Below, piece after piece: positions 11,384 to 24,248 of a stretch of 64,000 nt of DNA. The DNA lies in the NCBI GenBank assembly GCA_037179515.1, contig JAXCGZ010001920.1:1-64000 (forward strand), written 5' to 3'. The translations under genes were made by a program, and so were the position numbers. This DNA is from Halocaridina rubra. Lineage: Eukaryota; Arthropoda; Malacostraca; Decapoda; Atyidae. Numbering within the stretch: the stretch's first letter is position 1; every line of letters begins with the position of its first letter. Under the pieces are notes generated by a model, which had not been told where the DNA came from, did not search any database, and was given only the letters and a program-made list of their open reading frames with translations.

Positions 11384-14300
11384 TCGTCCCTCAACTTTCA
11401 CAAATAATTGATTCCACCACTGGCTTTATTTCATTTGTTGTATATATTCGTAATGCTGGTTTATGAGTTCTTAATATGTCCAAGAGTTTGGTATTTACCC
11501 TTTTTACCAGCATATGATTTATAATTATATTTTAATTATTTGTTGATCATGTAATACTTTTATTCTTGAGACCTTCTTTGGAGGCCTTGAATCAGCTATA
11601 CTCTCCTAATCTTCTATAGTACTCATCATTCTTGAAAATTTATTGTAACTTTTGTACGTCCTTTAAAATATTAACATCATTACTTAGAGTAGACATCCAG
11701 TTAATGGTATTCCTTGAGTTAAGAAGTTTAATGTAATGGAAGATTGTGTTGTCACTGAGTTTTAAGCTAAATACCATATCCATCTTTGTATTGCATTCCA
11801 AGATAAGACTAAATAATTAAGCCTTTGGCTGTAAATTTATAATATTCATTTGCAGGGTTATCTCATAGTTGGAAGCTTTTCATAATCGTATTCCTTTGAA
11901 GCTATTTCATGATGACAGAGGTGCAGAGTATAAGAAGTTGGTCATGTTCTTCAAATTTATACGTCTCCATTTATTCTTCAGAGCTTAAAATCCCGTGGTT
12001 ATGTAGAACAGAACTTCGCCTGGCGACATTACTACTGGAGATTAACCAATGAGGGTATCCAGTACCTGAGGGACTTCCTTCACTTACCTGCTGAGGTAAT
12101 AATAATCTCGGTGTTAATTTCTTGTTCCTGAAATTCATGCTGAAAGATGGTTGATTCTTATAATTGCATTTTATCGCTAATATGTGTATACTTACCTTAT
12201 ATTTATTGATATTTCATTTTTATTTCGGCCTCCAATTGGCTCGATGAGGACTGTTCTTCTCCTGGCCTGGTGTAACACTAGTTAAAAAAAATATAATTGC
12301 ATCTATCATTATCTGCGCAGTATCCTTTGTGACATCATTGATATAATATCTAATTGGCACTGTTGGTGCCTTCTTGATTGAAATAAACCTAGTTTTTCAA
12401 AATCCTGGAGTGAGGTGATATCTAAATAGCACACCACAAGAATATAATAGATGATAATTTGGTACTTGTGAAGTTATTTTTCTTGGTTAGCAATACTGTG
12501 TGGTTTCAAGGAAAAGTGACCTTGTTGTACATTGGAGACAACTGTGTCTGAATTACCTTAGCAAAAGACAGAAGAAATTATTATTGCATGTAATTACTTG
12601 CTAAAAAATGATTAATATCTTTTCTTAACATTCTGATCTAATGGTTTTGATGATTTTTGCAGATTGTGCCAGCTACGCTGAAGAAACCTGCCCGTCTTGA
12701 AGTACGCCCAAGACCCATGCAATCCCGCCCAGAAGGACCCCGTGGAGAGGGATCCCGTGATGCTTACAGGCGTGCACCGCAAGGCGTTGATAAGACTGGA
12801 GATGCCGGCGCTGGTTCTGCTTCTATGGAATTCGTAAGTAAAATAAATAAGCCATCGTAATTTAATCTTTACACTTAGGAAATGAGGGTTTGACATTGTT
12901 AAGAGCTTCCAGGTTCAATTCCTGACAAGGAAGTAGATTATTTGAAGACATTTAAAAATGATTAATTGTATTGCCTTACGTGTTGAGGAAAATTATATGT
13001 GTGTGCTGACTACTGATGAGTTGCTGAGGGGGTGTGAAAAGGAGTAATAGGTTCAGTAGTGCCCCTCTGTAGATGTCTCGGTTCCCCCTCTTATGCAGCC
13101 TCTGTAGCTCAGTGGACTAAGTTGTGGATTTTTATTCCATGAGTCCCAGGTTCGGTTCCTGACAAGGAAGATAGATTATTTGGATGCATTTAAATATGCT
13201 TTATTGCATTGTATTTGTTCTATCATTATTATTATTATTATTACTTAAGCTTTAAGCATCTATTATGAAAACAGGTGGAAGAAACTTGTGGTGAGTTGTA
13301 GGTTATTTTGCACTACGTACTCTATATGCAAAGCACTAACATTGATAAAAGGGGGTCCTGACATACTGTGAATTTTAACTTGCGCATTTAATGGTGAAAC
13401 CAGTTTCTTGTGTAAGTACTATTTAAAAAAAAGAAAAAATTCTAAGAACTACTCTACTGGTTTTACATACATCTGAATGATCATAGTAAAGTTTAAGTAC
13501 AGTATTGTAATCTAGTCATGATTTGAAATATACAGAAGGTTGGAAGTAGCAATAAAAAAAGAGAAATGGATGATACCTTTCAGCTAAGAGAAAGAGAATC
13601 CAGATTGAAAGTAAGAGAGGGGTCACTGATGAGTCTGATTTCCTTAGATTCTGCCCTGTCTAGGAGATAAGTATAAGAATAAGCACCCCAGATGTGGGAT
13701 GGATAAGACCTTTATTGATTTTAAGTAACTGGAAAGAGGAAAAGTAATGACAAAAATAAAATGGAACCCTCAATTTTTTGGAGGTAGATTTAGAAATTTG
13801 GATTATGTGACTCCTCAAAGACAAGTTGGAGGCTATCAGGATTCCTATTATTTCAATAGAATTAAGAGGGTAAATTTCGTTAGTTTCAAACACAATAGGG
13901 CTATCAGGAGGATAGGAAAATAAAGAGATGGCCTGAAGCTGCATCTTGCTGTATAATGAAATCCTAAAAAAATTTAACCTTCAGAGGGTGGGCAATCTAC
14001 GGAAAACATACTGCTTCGATTGCATTTGATTACTTGATAGCATCCACCCATGCTGAGTGCTAAAGATTTCAGAAAACATTAGCGTGCCATAGCAATTATT
14101 CTTGCAGCCATTTGTTTTGAAACAAGTCCGCAGAATTTGAGCACAATTTTGACGTCGACCGGGTCCAGTTTGTATGCTCGTGAGATGATGTAATTTGCAC
14201 TTAAGGGGTCAATGAAATTATTACTTTGTTTAGAATTAATGGGTGAATATATTCCTTACAAGTGTAGAGAGAATGATTTTACTCACATTTCCTGTAGAGA

Positions 14301-14691
14301 TAGAATTATTATACGTACGTTTTCTTTTAGTTTCTTCCATAGGGAGCAAGTAGTAGGAATAAGGGATATGAGGCTTGTAGTCACACTTTTTTCTATTCTT
14401 ACTAGAAATACCTAATAAAGAGTCAGGCTACTAGAGAATGTTGAAACATTGGTATCTGAATTCTTTTGTGACTGTTATGACACAAAATGAAAACAGTATT
14501 ACTCTTATGCACATTTTGCAACTACAGATATGCCTTATACTAATTTTACAAAATTCTGCTGGATTTATTTTTTCATGAGACATTCATTATGCTGAATTTG
14601 TCATAGCGGTCACTTTATGCCTGTAACGCAATATTTTTCTTTTCTTTTTCAGCGTGGTGGTTTTGGACGTGGGAGTCGAAGGCCTCAGTAA
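10519..14691 (+). CDS. RpS10: Small ribosomal subunit protein eS10 (RpS10), complete, 5 coding exons
   Basis: Coding exons are 10519-10570, 10856-10947, 11982-12095, 12663-12833 and 14653-14691, joining to 155 residues (human about 165). eS10 sits in the head of the 40S subunit near the mRNA entry side and acts in translation. The N-terminal winged-helix S10/plectin domain fills about residues 1-95 (starting [54 protein letters not shown]). It is followed by a Pro/Arg-rich linker and the RGGFGRG tail, a site arginine-methylated in human S10. All junctions are in frame. The first coding intron uses a GC donor (AAAG|GCAAGT). A 5' UTR piece precedes the ATG after an acceptor at about 10491. AATAAA at 14691-14696 overlaps the stop codon, giving a very short 3' UTR. 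Confidence 0.97.
10571..10855 (+). other. GC-AG intron in RpS10
   Basis: The coding frame requires the junction Lys-Glu-Gly-Val, which is met only by AAAG|GCAAGT joined to TTTCAG|AAGGTG. GC donors typically have strong flanking consensus, and this one (AAG|GCAAGT) fits fully. Confidence 0.85.
11290..11383. repeat. (AT)n-(GA)n compound microsatellite in RpS10 intron
   Basis: AT run to 11358, then GA run to 11383. The unique flank that follows (about 11384-11435) resembles the flank after the (AT)n(GA)n at 61249-61360. Confidence 0.95.
12215..12295 (+). mobile_element. LINE 3' end fragment, copy b (diverged)
   Basis: GGACTGTTCTTCTCCTGGCC, then TGGTGTAACACTAGTT and an A run, match in order the 3' UTR of copies at 2314 (minus), 42640 and 63190, but with many substitutions. 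It lies in an RpS10 intron. Confidence 0.5.
12905..12960 (+). mobile_element. tRNA-like SINE fragment, second family (truncated)
   Basis: A box-B-like CCAGGTTCAATTCCTGACAA and the following GATTATTTGAAGACATTTAA match the longer copy at 13097-13250. The tRNA head upstream is missing. Confidence 0.55.
13097..13250 (+). mobile_element. tRNA-derived SINE or tRNA pseudogene, second family
   Basis: GCCTCTGTAGCTCAGTGG (box A-like) is followed about 35 bases later by CCAGGTTCGGTTCCTGA (box B-like). The T-arm CAGG/CCTG pairs, but the acceptor stem does not, so this is not a working tRNA gene. A shared tail continues to a short (ATT)n run at about 13225. It belongs to a different family from the nine-copy SINE. 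Confidence 0.6.
13660..13965 (-). mobile_element. Decayed LINE fragment (RT C-terminal part)
   Basis: The minus-strand translation contains segments typical of non-LTR RT proteins downstream of the palm: a [14 protein letters not shown] block, [14 protein letters not shown], then [16 protein letters not shown]. It is related to the fragment at 36784-37061, which shares DSP-x-V and the FSxxQLLK block. It lies in the last RpS10 intron. Confidence 0.65.
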
Positions 14692-14696
14692 ATAAA
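14691..14696 (+). terminator. Poly(A) signal of RpS10
   Basis: AATAAA begins at the last base of the TAA stop, followed within 25 bases by T-rich sequence. A short 3' UTR is normal for ribosomal protein genes. Confidence 0.7.
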
Positions 14697-14699
14697 GAA

Positions 14700-15683
14700 A
14701 AAATATTCATCTTTTGTTTCTCTCTCCCTTTTTGTAATATTTAAAGCCAATATCAGTATTTAGGTCTGCTGTAAGCAGGTTGATTTTTTCAGCTTTGTAT
14801 TTTGTAAGAGTACCGAGAATTGAAGCAGTTGTGTAGTATATTTGCAATGGAACATGTATTGTACTAAAGTGTTAATGCAGTTTTGCCCAAACTAATATGA
14901 TAAAGTTATAACGTTAATTCTTGTAATTGAAAGTTTTAACTAGAGATATTTTCTTTTAACAGTCTTTATGAAAAAAAAATTAGGATTTAGATTTTTATGC
15001 TATGTTGCTCTAGTCTGAGAAAAGTAACAAAATTAGTTTTAGCGGATGTTTTTTTTAATTGTATTGAAATATCTCCTGTTGGGTAGGATTTTACCTTGAT
15101 ATCTCAGAGATGATAAGCTTTAGAAACAAAACTTTTGAATGTATATATACTGCTATATATGGAATGACTTGTTGAACAAGGGATCCGATCCTGTGTCTCA
15201 GTCTATATGTACTGTATACACCACCATACTATGCTACTACAGCAAATCAAGAATCATAATACATATTAAGTGTAATATTTTTAGTTTCTCCAGTGTTTGC
15301 CTCACTGCATAAATTTATGTAAAGCAGCAAATTTATGAGTCCAAAGGTGAGTGAGCATATTTGTATGAATATTTATGACATTCATGACATACAAATTCTA
15401 GTTTTGTTAGGTTTGTAACAAGGAAAACTGCTAATTGTTTTATCTACTTCATCGAAACTAATTTTAATAGCATCGGCTTTTTATTTCAGATCTATATGCT
15501 GATACTATTTGCTACTTAACCTGGTTAATATGTACCTTACGTATCTTTTGGCTACCCTTGAAGACCTTACTGCAACCCTTTTTAGGTAAGACTAATCTTG
15601 CATTTATTTTTGCTCAACGTTTAAGATATTTTTTCTCAACTTTTAAAATAATTTTTTTATGCATAACGATTGATGATAAACTA
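14700..15683. other. AT-rich intergenic stretch
   Basis: No coding, RNA or repeat feature was recognised downstream of RpS10 before the repeat array at 15.7 kb. Confidence 0.5.
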
Positions 15684-17732
15684 CCATGGATCACAGGTTG
15701 CTGATCTGAAAGTTTTGAGTGTTTTTATGGCATTAAGAGGGGAAAAAATCACATATGGAACTTTTTTGTTTTGATGTGGATATTTTCTGTGCAGGATGGA
15801 ATTCCAAGCAAATCACAATTATTTGATTGGCCAATTATCCCTGCTAGAGTAAGTATTAGCCAAGTAGTTGTTCTTCCATAAAGGAAATTCAGTGGTTAGC
15901 TAATAAACAGATGTGCTGTGTAGAGCTTAGCTCTTAATAAAATTATTTGAAGGTTGTGCAGTATTCTATTCTTTTTATTTTATTTCATAAAGGTTTAAAA
16001 ACTGGAAAATTAAGTTCTCGGACTTTTGATTTGTATTTTTATATACCGTAATAGTATTCAGTAATTTTATCGTACTTTTATTTTTCTTTGATTCCTCTGA
16101 TGTATATTCGGATACTGGGTTTATAATGTAATACTTTTATCATATAGAGTGAGTCTTAATGAAAATCAAGAAAAATTAGCACATTAGGTATAGTTTTATG
16201 ATATATTATTCATATATGTATTTGAATTACAAGTTCAGTGACATTTTGTATGTTCTCATACTCTAGTATAGAGGTCTCCTTTAGCCAAGACAAGCGTCCT
16301 CATTGTGCCATGCGAAGGCACTAGATAAGCAATGATCATGATTTTACGTTCAGTAAGGTATTTTAGGATGTGTTTGGGTAAATAGTTTATTCTCTCCTGG
16401 ATATTAATCATGATTCATAAGTTAAAGGAAATTGAAATTTTCCAGCGATGGGGCAATCCCTACTAATGGGATCTAGTAAGAAAATATCAGTTACTTTAGC
16501 AAGTAGGAGTCTGATTATATTATGTGGTTGCCAAATGAGTGAGTGTGAAATGGAAGTGATTGATATTATTTTTGTAAGAATAAAATGGATATGAATGGAT
16601 GGGTGCATAGACTAGACCACCTCTCTTATAAGGGACATATGGTCTTTGTATATTTATGTATTTCCATATAGAAATTATAAAGAAAAATTATTATGAAGTA
16701 AACTCATATGTGCAAAGAAAAATGGTTGGTCACATTACCCCCTTAGCGCTTGCTATGTTGTCTCCCCATTTGACGTTCTGTCAGTTGGTGTGGCTTTGGG
16801 GCTCTATAACCAACCAAAATTATACTCACTGTCATAGTACCTAAGGAAGGTGATTCTTGCTTAGGCCTCCATTCATTGAGACATCATATGCCTAACCTCT
16901 TGTCCAGTTAGATCAGTGAATACTAGTAGGGGTGTTCATGGATACTAAGTACTTAGGAAGTTGGTGGCCGTGACTGTCAGTGATGAAAGCATTTGCGCTG
17001 TCATGTGTATTAATGTGATTTATTCCACCTTCAGTTAAAAAATTGTACCTCAAGATTCCAAGTGCCCTCTAAAAACGTTCTTAACCCCTGAGTTAGAGTA
17101 TGGCTCCGACCTGTGTGCATGAAAGTGGACTAGGTAAAGAGGTAAAACTCCTTTGGCTATACTGAACTGACAGTGAAGAGTCTGATATTGAATCTGAAAT
17201 GTCATAGCATTTAAGGAAGAGTTTACTTTAGGTTTTTGTATTATATTGTCGGAGGATATAAGATTTTATTTTTATTGAAATATTAATCTTATCGTTCAAA
17301 TGTAGGCTATGTTTAAATGTTATTATGGAACAATATGAACAGAATTGGAGACTGTTGTCTGTATTTAATAATAGTAGATGTAATTTCAAAAACTAGAAAA
17401 GTTTTGGGTTTGGACTTTTTATATATGAGACAGACCATCATACCTTGCGTACCTAACTACCGTATACTGTACCTGCATATTTTCCCCGTCAATATTCCGA
17501 TCATCTCTTAGACTGTCTTCTTGCTTATTCCAAGTCTTGTTAATATAATAATTGGTATTTGTAAATGTGTAATATTTTTAATCTTAAGCACTGTGATGAA
17601 TCATCTTCTATGACGAACTGCTAAAAATTGATAATTAGAGATTGATGGAGTGTTTACCATGTGATTGCAAAAGGAGTTGAAGTAAAATATGAGTATTATA
17701 GCTGGTCAGGTAATTTTTGGCAGTGCTCTACT

Positions 17733-17832
17733 GGCGCTAAGCTGTTTGGCGTTGCTCTTTTGGCACTAAGCTAGCCTAACCTAGCCACAACGGCTTAGTG
17801 CCAATAAGGCAACACCAAAACTGTTTAGCTCC
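17733..17832. mobile_element. Foldback element, copy 1
   Basis: Imperfect inverted arms: GGCGCTAAGCTGTTTGGCG ... GGCACTAAG on the left, and CGGCTTAGTGCC ... ACTGTTTAGCTCC on the right. The small loop contains GCCTAACCTAGCC. Related foldbacks are at 19985-20098 and 46265-46417. Confidence 0.65.
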
Positions 17833-18124
17833 TAATAGTCCCATTCCGTATTGTAGCACTGCTCTAAAGGGATGGATTTTATTATCTATCTTGATAAAAG
17901 CAGATGCTATAGAAAAGGAGCAAGCATTTGGTTCGGCTGTCTGCCTCATCAGACTGACCATCCCCGCTTGCATACATATTAGAACTAAGGAGGCTTTTCT
18001 CTGTGTTATCTCTTAAGACGTTTTATAATTTCCCCTTTCAATTATGTTGCTGTTAGATATGTGTTGGACAGTGAAAGAATGTTAGAAGAGGATAGTGGTT
18101 TTAGAGATGAGATGTATAAGGAAT

Positions 18125-18345
<221 letters not shown>

Positions 18346-19984
18346 GGTCATTTTGCTTGAATAACTTGTAAATATGGAAATTAATCACAACCTTTTAACA
18401 GAGACAATGCAGCTAGTGTACTTCTGAATGGGTAAAGTAAAAACTGGGGGAATTGTGAAAATATATAGTACTAAGTTAAAATTTGCATTGAATGGGTATG
18501 TAGTAGTTTAAGTGAAAATTCACATCTTTAAGAACGAAAGCCTTTAAAGGAGTACAATATGCAAGGGGAAAGTGATTTGCATTAGACATAAGTGACACTT
18601 ATCCCAAAGAATTAAACATGACACACCTGATACCTAGTTTTGATGTTTATTGAGGCATTTGCTAGCTATTATATCCATGTCTGACATGCATTTGCGTGAC
18701 TTTGAGCATTTAATGGAAGTACTGCAGTAGGATATGAAGAAATGCAAAGATTTCTATTTTTATTTCTTTATCTTTTTGCTTTGGCCACCAATCTGCCAGA
18801 CTCTGAAATTGGATATCGAGTTTTAATAAAAATTGAAATATTACAATGTATACATGAAGTGGTTAGATACATCAGTCATTTAATACTTTCTTTGTGATCT
18901 TACTATTGTATGTCCGTAATATATCATAGTTCATTCTAACTTTCTGTCAAATGTGCTCTTTAACATTTCCGTTACAAGGAAGCACAAGCAAAGAGGCTTT
19001 TGAGATGAGTGACAACCTTATGTGGAATGAAGTAAACTTTCATATTGTCAGGAGTCTGAATACATTATTATGTGGTTGCAAGATGAGTGAGAGTACAAGA
19101 ATAAAGAGAGATATGAATGAGTGGGTGCATAAACTAGGCCACGCCTATTTATGCGTGTATTTCCATGGATAAATTATAAAGAAAAACTTATGGTGTAACT
19201 GTAATATGTTCATAAGAAAAACGGTTGGTCACATTACCCCCTTAGCACTTGCTATGTTGTCTCTCCATTTGACGTTCTGTCACTTGACTGGACAGTGGGG
19301 TTCTATAGCCAACCTAGATTAAATTCATTGTCATAGTACCTAAGGAAGGTGATTCTTGCTTAGGCCTCCGTTCACTGAGACATAATTTGGCATACCCCTT
19401 GTCCATTTCGGGTATGTCTCAGATTGATGTAAATTAAGGTGGGTTTGGCAAAGAGGTAAAATTCTCTTGGATATATTTAACTGATAAAGGAGAGTGAGAT
19501 TATCCCTGAACTGGAATAGCATTTGATGAATATCTACTAGGTTTCCTGTAACATTGTTTAAGCATATGTAATTTTTATTTAATTGTAGAAAGATTAGCCT
19601 TAGTGTGGCATCGGTTTAGGTAATATAATGGGAATGTATTAAGAAGGATTGGAGACGTGTGTATTTAATGATCGTAGATGTAATTACAAAAACAATTAAG
19701 ATTTGGCTTTGGGCATTTACTTTATGTGGCCTTGTATACTTAACTTTACCTGCATATTATCCCTGTTAGTAGTCTAACTCTTTTTTCGTGACTGATTTCT
19801 TGCTTATTCCAAGTTATGTTTATATAATTACTGGTATTTTTGAATGCACTGTTTTTATCTTGCACATTGCAACGAACTGTTAGGTATTGATAATGAGAGA
19901 TTGATGAATAGCGTTCGTCATTGCACTAGCTAATTGCAAAAGGAGTTGATGTATTTGAGTATTATTGTAGTGAATTTGGTACTT

Positions 19985-20098
19985 TTTGGTAACTAAGCTG
20001 TTTTGGTATTGCTCTTTAGCCTCTTAAGCTAACCTAACCTAACCTGACAGCCAAAGCAGATTAGTGCCAAAAGGGCAACGCCAAAACATGAGCGCCAC
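19985..20098. mobile_element. Foldback element, copy 2
   Basis: A left arm with AACTAAGCTGTTTTGG and a right arm with GATTAGTGCCAAAAGGGCAA and CGCCAAAACATGAGCGCC flank a loop holding three CTAAC/CCTAA units. It occupies the position of copy 1 in the second 2.5-kb unit, so it was probably duplicated with it. Confidence 0.6.
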
Positions 20099-20940
20099 GA
20101 GGCGGCGCGCAAATTGTTCCGTATCATGGCATTGCTCTAAAGGGATGGGTTTTGTTATCCGTCTTTATAAAAGCAGATGCTATAGAAAAGAAGCTAGCTT
20201 TTGGTTCGGCTGTCTGCCTTATCAGACTGACCATCCCCGCTTGCATACATTTTTAGAACTAGAGTGGCTTTTCTCCGCATTTTTTCTAAGACATTTTAAA
20301 ACTTCATCCTTCTGCTTTATATTGCTGTATGATAATAAGTGTTGGAGTGTGAAAGAAGTTTCAAATCACCATATAACGGTTTTGGAGATGAAATGTATGA
20401 GGAATATATATGGAGTATATGAGTCCTTCTGCTTGGAGAATTTGTGAATACGACAAATAATCTTGACATTTAGCAGAGACAACCTAGCTGGGGGACTTCT
20501 GAATAGGTCAGATAAAATCCAGGAGAATTGTGAAAATATGTACTGTTGTAGGGTTTTGTTCATTGTGAACAATATTACATTTATTATTACTGTACAGCCT
20601 TCAATAAAATTTATATAGATGACCCATGTCAAGACAAATTTTACTTAAAAACCAGAAGACTATGACCATGGATCACAGTTGCAGCTGTACAAATACAGTA
20701 GTGTTATGTTATAAGAAAGAAATTACATTTGAAGCTTTTTACAGTTCTGATGTGGGTATTTACTGTGCAGGACGGAATTCCAAGCAAATTGTCTTTGATT
20801 TGAATGGCCAAATATCCCTGCTAGAGTAATTTTTAGCCAAGTTGTTGTTTTTTCCGAATAGAGATGCAATTTTAAGCTAAAAAACAGGTGTGCTATGTAG
20901 ATCTTGTAAAACTGATTTGGAGGTTACGCATTATTGTCTT

Positions 20941-22690
20941 TTTCTTTGTATTATATGGTATGTTATAAATTTTTCCAACACTATAATGGTTTCCTGTGTG
21001 TATGTGTGTTGTAATGTGCTTTTATATCTTGAGTCTTTTGTTCCAGATCCGCAATATTTGCCTTATATCAAGGGAATAAGTACTAGCAAACTTATGCTAT
21101 GCATCGCTTGGATTACTTTGTTGCCATCCTTAATAGAGATTTCGACCAACAGAAATGCATTAAAAAGGATTTAATGGGAGATCAATTCCAGAAAGTCCAT
21201 TTTTTTTTTTTTTTTTTGTTAAAATTAACCTGATCGTACTTGAAAATAAGATTACCTGGTATGTTTTTTGTGGGGTCCGGTTTTCATTGTTAAAAAACTG
21301 CCCTATTTAACAAAAGAAATCTCGTCTGCTACTCTTGTTTTTGAGGGCAGTGGTAGAGTGATGCACTAAAATTCGTGGATTGTCTAATTAACATATAATG
21401 GTATGTTATTCTGGTCTCAATTCTACACTCCAGCAGACACACAGTGTTTATAGATCTAGTTATTTGTGTCAGTGCAAGAAATTTCCACATACACAATTTT
21501 AGGAATCTTGCCCCATATGATTCCTCTTCACTGTGACATCTTTTGTGTAGGATCAAGGAAAAGTTGTGTAATGTCTTTTTTCAAGCAATATATATACTGT
21601 ATATATATTGTAATGACAGAGAAGGTCAGGTTAGGTAGATTCAGAGAGAAACTTAATGAAAGCGAGATGTACATATATTATGGTACGCCTGGTATCACGG
21701 ATTTTTGTAGTAGGGATTTTATTGATGATTTCTGTTTTTCGGAAGGTTGTCGTTGAAGGTACGTACTATGGTTCATGTTTGTTTTAGTTATAGACATTGG
21801 TAATCAGAAATAATGCAAGCTCTTGTAATAAACTTTGTAGTGCACAGAGTGAAAATATAAAGAGACAATGCTTTAATTGTATATATTTCACAATCCTTAA
21901 AAATAGAATTAAATTTATATTTTGGACACTGAAATATTCGAGGAACATTTCCAATGAATTTAAACAGCTGAGATATTACTAATTTCTTTAGATACAGGCC
22001 TTTTAACAGTATACTGAACTGCTTCTAGTACCTCATGCAATTATCTGCTGTTGGTAGTGTTGCAAGGGTACTCATTTTCATAGCAAGTAAATGGAGGTCT
22101 GGAGAAAATGGATATAACTACTGTTCCTTTTATATCATCAACATGATTGAAAATGAGGTTGGTTTATCTCAACCTGTTTAGTATGGCAGCCCAGTGTTAA
22201 TTATTGTGGCACCCAAAGAATATTTGTAATTTTTCTTGAAATGATGTAAACACTTTAAACTAGATATCATCTTTGTCTAATATGCATTTACTAGCACTAG
22301 TAGGTTGGCCCATGGCACCACTCGCATGTTGCGATACTACAACTAAAGGCTTTGGGGGTAATAAATAAGACTGGCCAGGATAGCTCAATGTCAAGTTTTC
22401 CTTCTATGATAATTCTATTTCTATGCCTACATCTATACAGAATATTTTTGGGTGTTCGCTACACATCTCTTACTATGCCTTCACAACTGACAAGTCACAA
22501 TGTTCCCTATCTCCGTTTCTCTACTTTCTTTCGTGTTCTTGGTGCTTAGGGCCGATGGGGGCAATTTGCTTTGCGTGTCCCAGTGCCACCCGTAGAAAAA
22601 TGTCAGCCATCATATATGGCCAATGTATTAGTGTTAGTCTTTATTACTCCCTAATGACCTCTCAATTTATTTTCCCTTTCACATTCCCCT
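20941..22690. other. AT-rich intergenic stretch
   Basis: Only short open frames without motifs are present. A T17 run lies near 21202. Confidence 0.5.
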
Positions 22691-22696
22691 TTATAG

Positions 22697-23110
22697 GCAA
22701 AGCTTTGAATGAATTAGATTCTCATAAAGCTACGAGGTAGGGTGATATACTTTGCGTACTTAAGAGGTGTGCAGAACCCTTATCAGTAGTGTTATACATC
22801 AATCAGGTAAGGAGAGACAGCTCTACACTATAGGAATGTTTCACTGATTGGCATGGTTTGCATAAAGAAATCTCAGAATACTCATTCCTCTTCACTTGAG
22901 GTCCTTTAAATTTTTGTGATACAACGTGGCTTGAGAGAAGGCAGGTCTACAGCAACAAATTTAGGAGAATTTTTTGGTGACGCAAGCCAGATCTCAAGAA
23001 AGCCTAAGAAACTACGAGGTGTGTCTTTGCTCGGCCATCACCTTTGTAAGGGGGAAGGGGCCAATGAATTATACAGAGAAAAGACTACAAATAACCAAAC
23101 TTACTGAACA
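22697..23110 (+). pseudogene. Decayed LINE reverse transcriptase fragment
   Basis: The plus strand shows KALNELDSHKAT followed, after an in-frame stop, by GDILCVLKRCAEPLSVVLY. This matches the RT N-terminal pattern L-x-x-LD-x-x-KATGPDGI ... VLK-x-CA. Further on, GLREGRSTATNL resembles the GFR-x-x-RST block of RT. Stops and frameshifts break the frame, so it is an inactive relic. Confidence 0.6.
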
Positions 23111-24064
23111 AGGTTGCTAACAATTTTAATAGATAACGTTTTCTAAAGAACATTGTATTACCATCTTTATAGAAGGAATCAAGCATGATCAGTTTTACAA
23201 AGTTAGATACAGAAGTTGGAAACACTTTGGAATGCCAAAGGCTGCACAAGAGACAACATTAAGATAACTGGTAATGACTGTATTCAGTCGGAGAGTATGA
23301 TTACAGCACATCGTGCAAGAAATGGCAACCCACTAATAATGAGAATGAACAGGTAATTACAGAAAGAAAGGAGAGGTGGATTAAAAAAAAAAAAGAAAAT
23401 GTGATGAGACGATGGGAACTGTAGCGAGCACGAAAATACGGGAAATAATGAATGTTAAGAAGGGGATAAAAAATGAGTGGAAATGTACAGAGGTTGTAAG
23501 ACTATGTTAAAGAAGAGCAATCAATATATGATAATAGACCTTTCATATACTATATAAATGTATAACAGGTAACCTGTCCTTGAAAAATAGACATATTAAC
23601 TGGTGAGCTTGTAAGCTGTGCAATGATGTAAAGAACCAGAAAAAGATGTGACCAGTTTAAAAAAAAATTGAAGCAAGATATAATCTTAAATTTTTGGAGC
23701 ATATTGTAAAAATGCATATTTTTTATTAACACCAAGAGATTGGAATGTACTCGATATTACAGTTTGATAATATAATTTGAAAAAAAAAAATAGGAGTGCC
23801 GTTGTAAAGGTGGAGCTGTCGAACTTCTTGTCACCGACACATCAACAGGACGTGAATTCTCCTGGTGTCAGTTAACAAGTTTCATCTCTTTTACACACAA
23901 TTCATCTTTCATATAGTAACTACTGTATATGTAAGAGGTTAGTATTACCTTTAAATTTATGCAAAGTTTAATGAGGTATAAATAAAAAAAATTTTAACAA
24001 TCCACACCTATGGAGAATGGTGGGATGGAACTTGCTTATATTGGTAATTAGGATATACCTTTGT
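23111..24064. other. AT-rich stretch, possibly further LINE remnant
   Basis: No motif can be named with confidence. The first 250 bp could continue the RT relic in shifted frames. Confidence 0.4.
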
Positions 24065-24248
24065 GGTGGCTGACGTGACCGAGTGGTAACGCCAGCGACT
24101 TTAATTCGTCAGGTCACGGGTGCAAGGTGCGCCATGGTTAGAAAGGGCATTCACTCAGGGTAATGGTCGCATTTTTCAAAAAAGCCCTTCGCAAGAAGGC
24201 ACCGCCCTAGCCCTTAACAGAAGAGGGAGTCCGTGACGTAAAACCGAT
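24065..24248 (+). mobile_element. tRNA-derived SINE, copy 3
   Basis: Same family as the 6285-6481 copy in direct orientation: GTGACCGAGTGGTAACG (box A-like), GTCAGGTCACGGGTGCAAGG (box B region), a body with ACTCAGGGTAATGG and CTTCGCAAGAAGGC, and a tail AGTCCGTGACGTAAAACCG. No clear duplication is seen at the ends. Confidence 0.8.

Noticed and set aside
13097..13170. Functional tRNA gene
   Set aside because: Box A and B are present but the acceptor stem does not pair and no credible anticodon arm forms.
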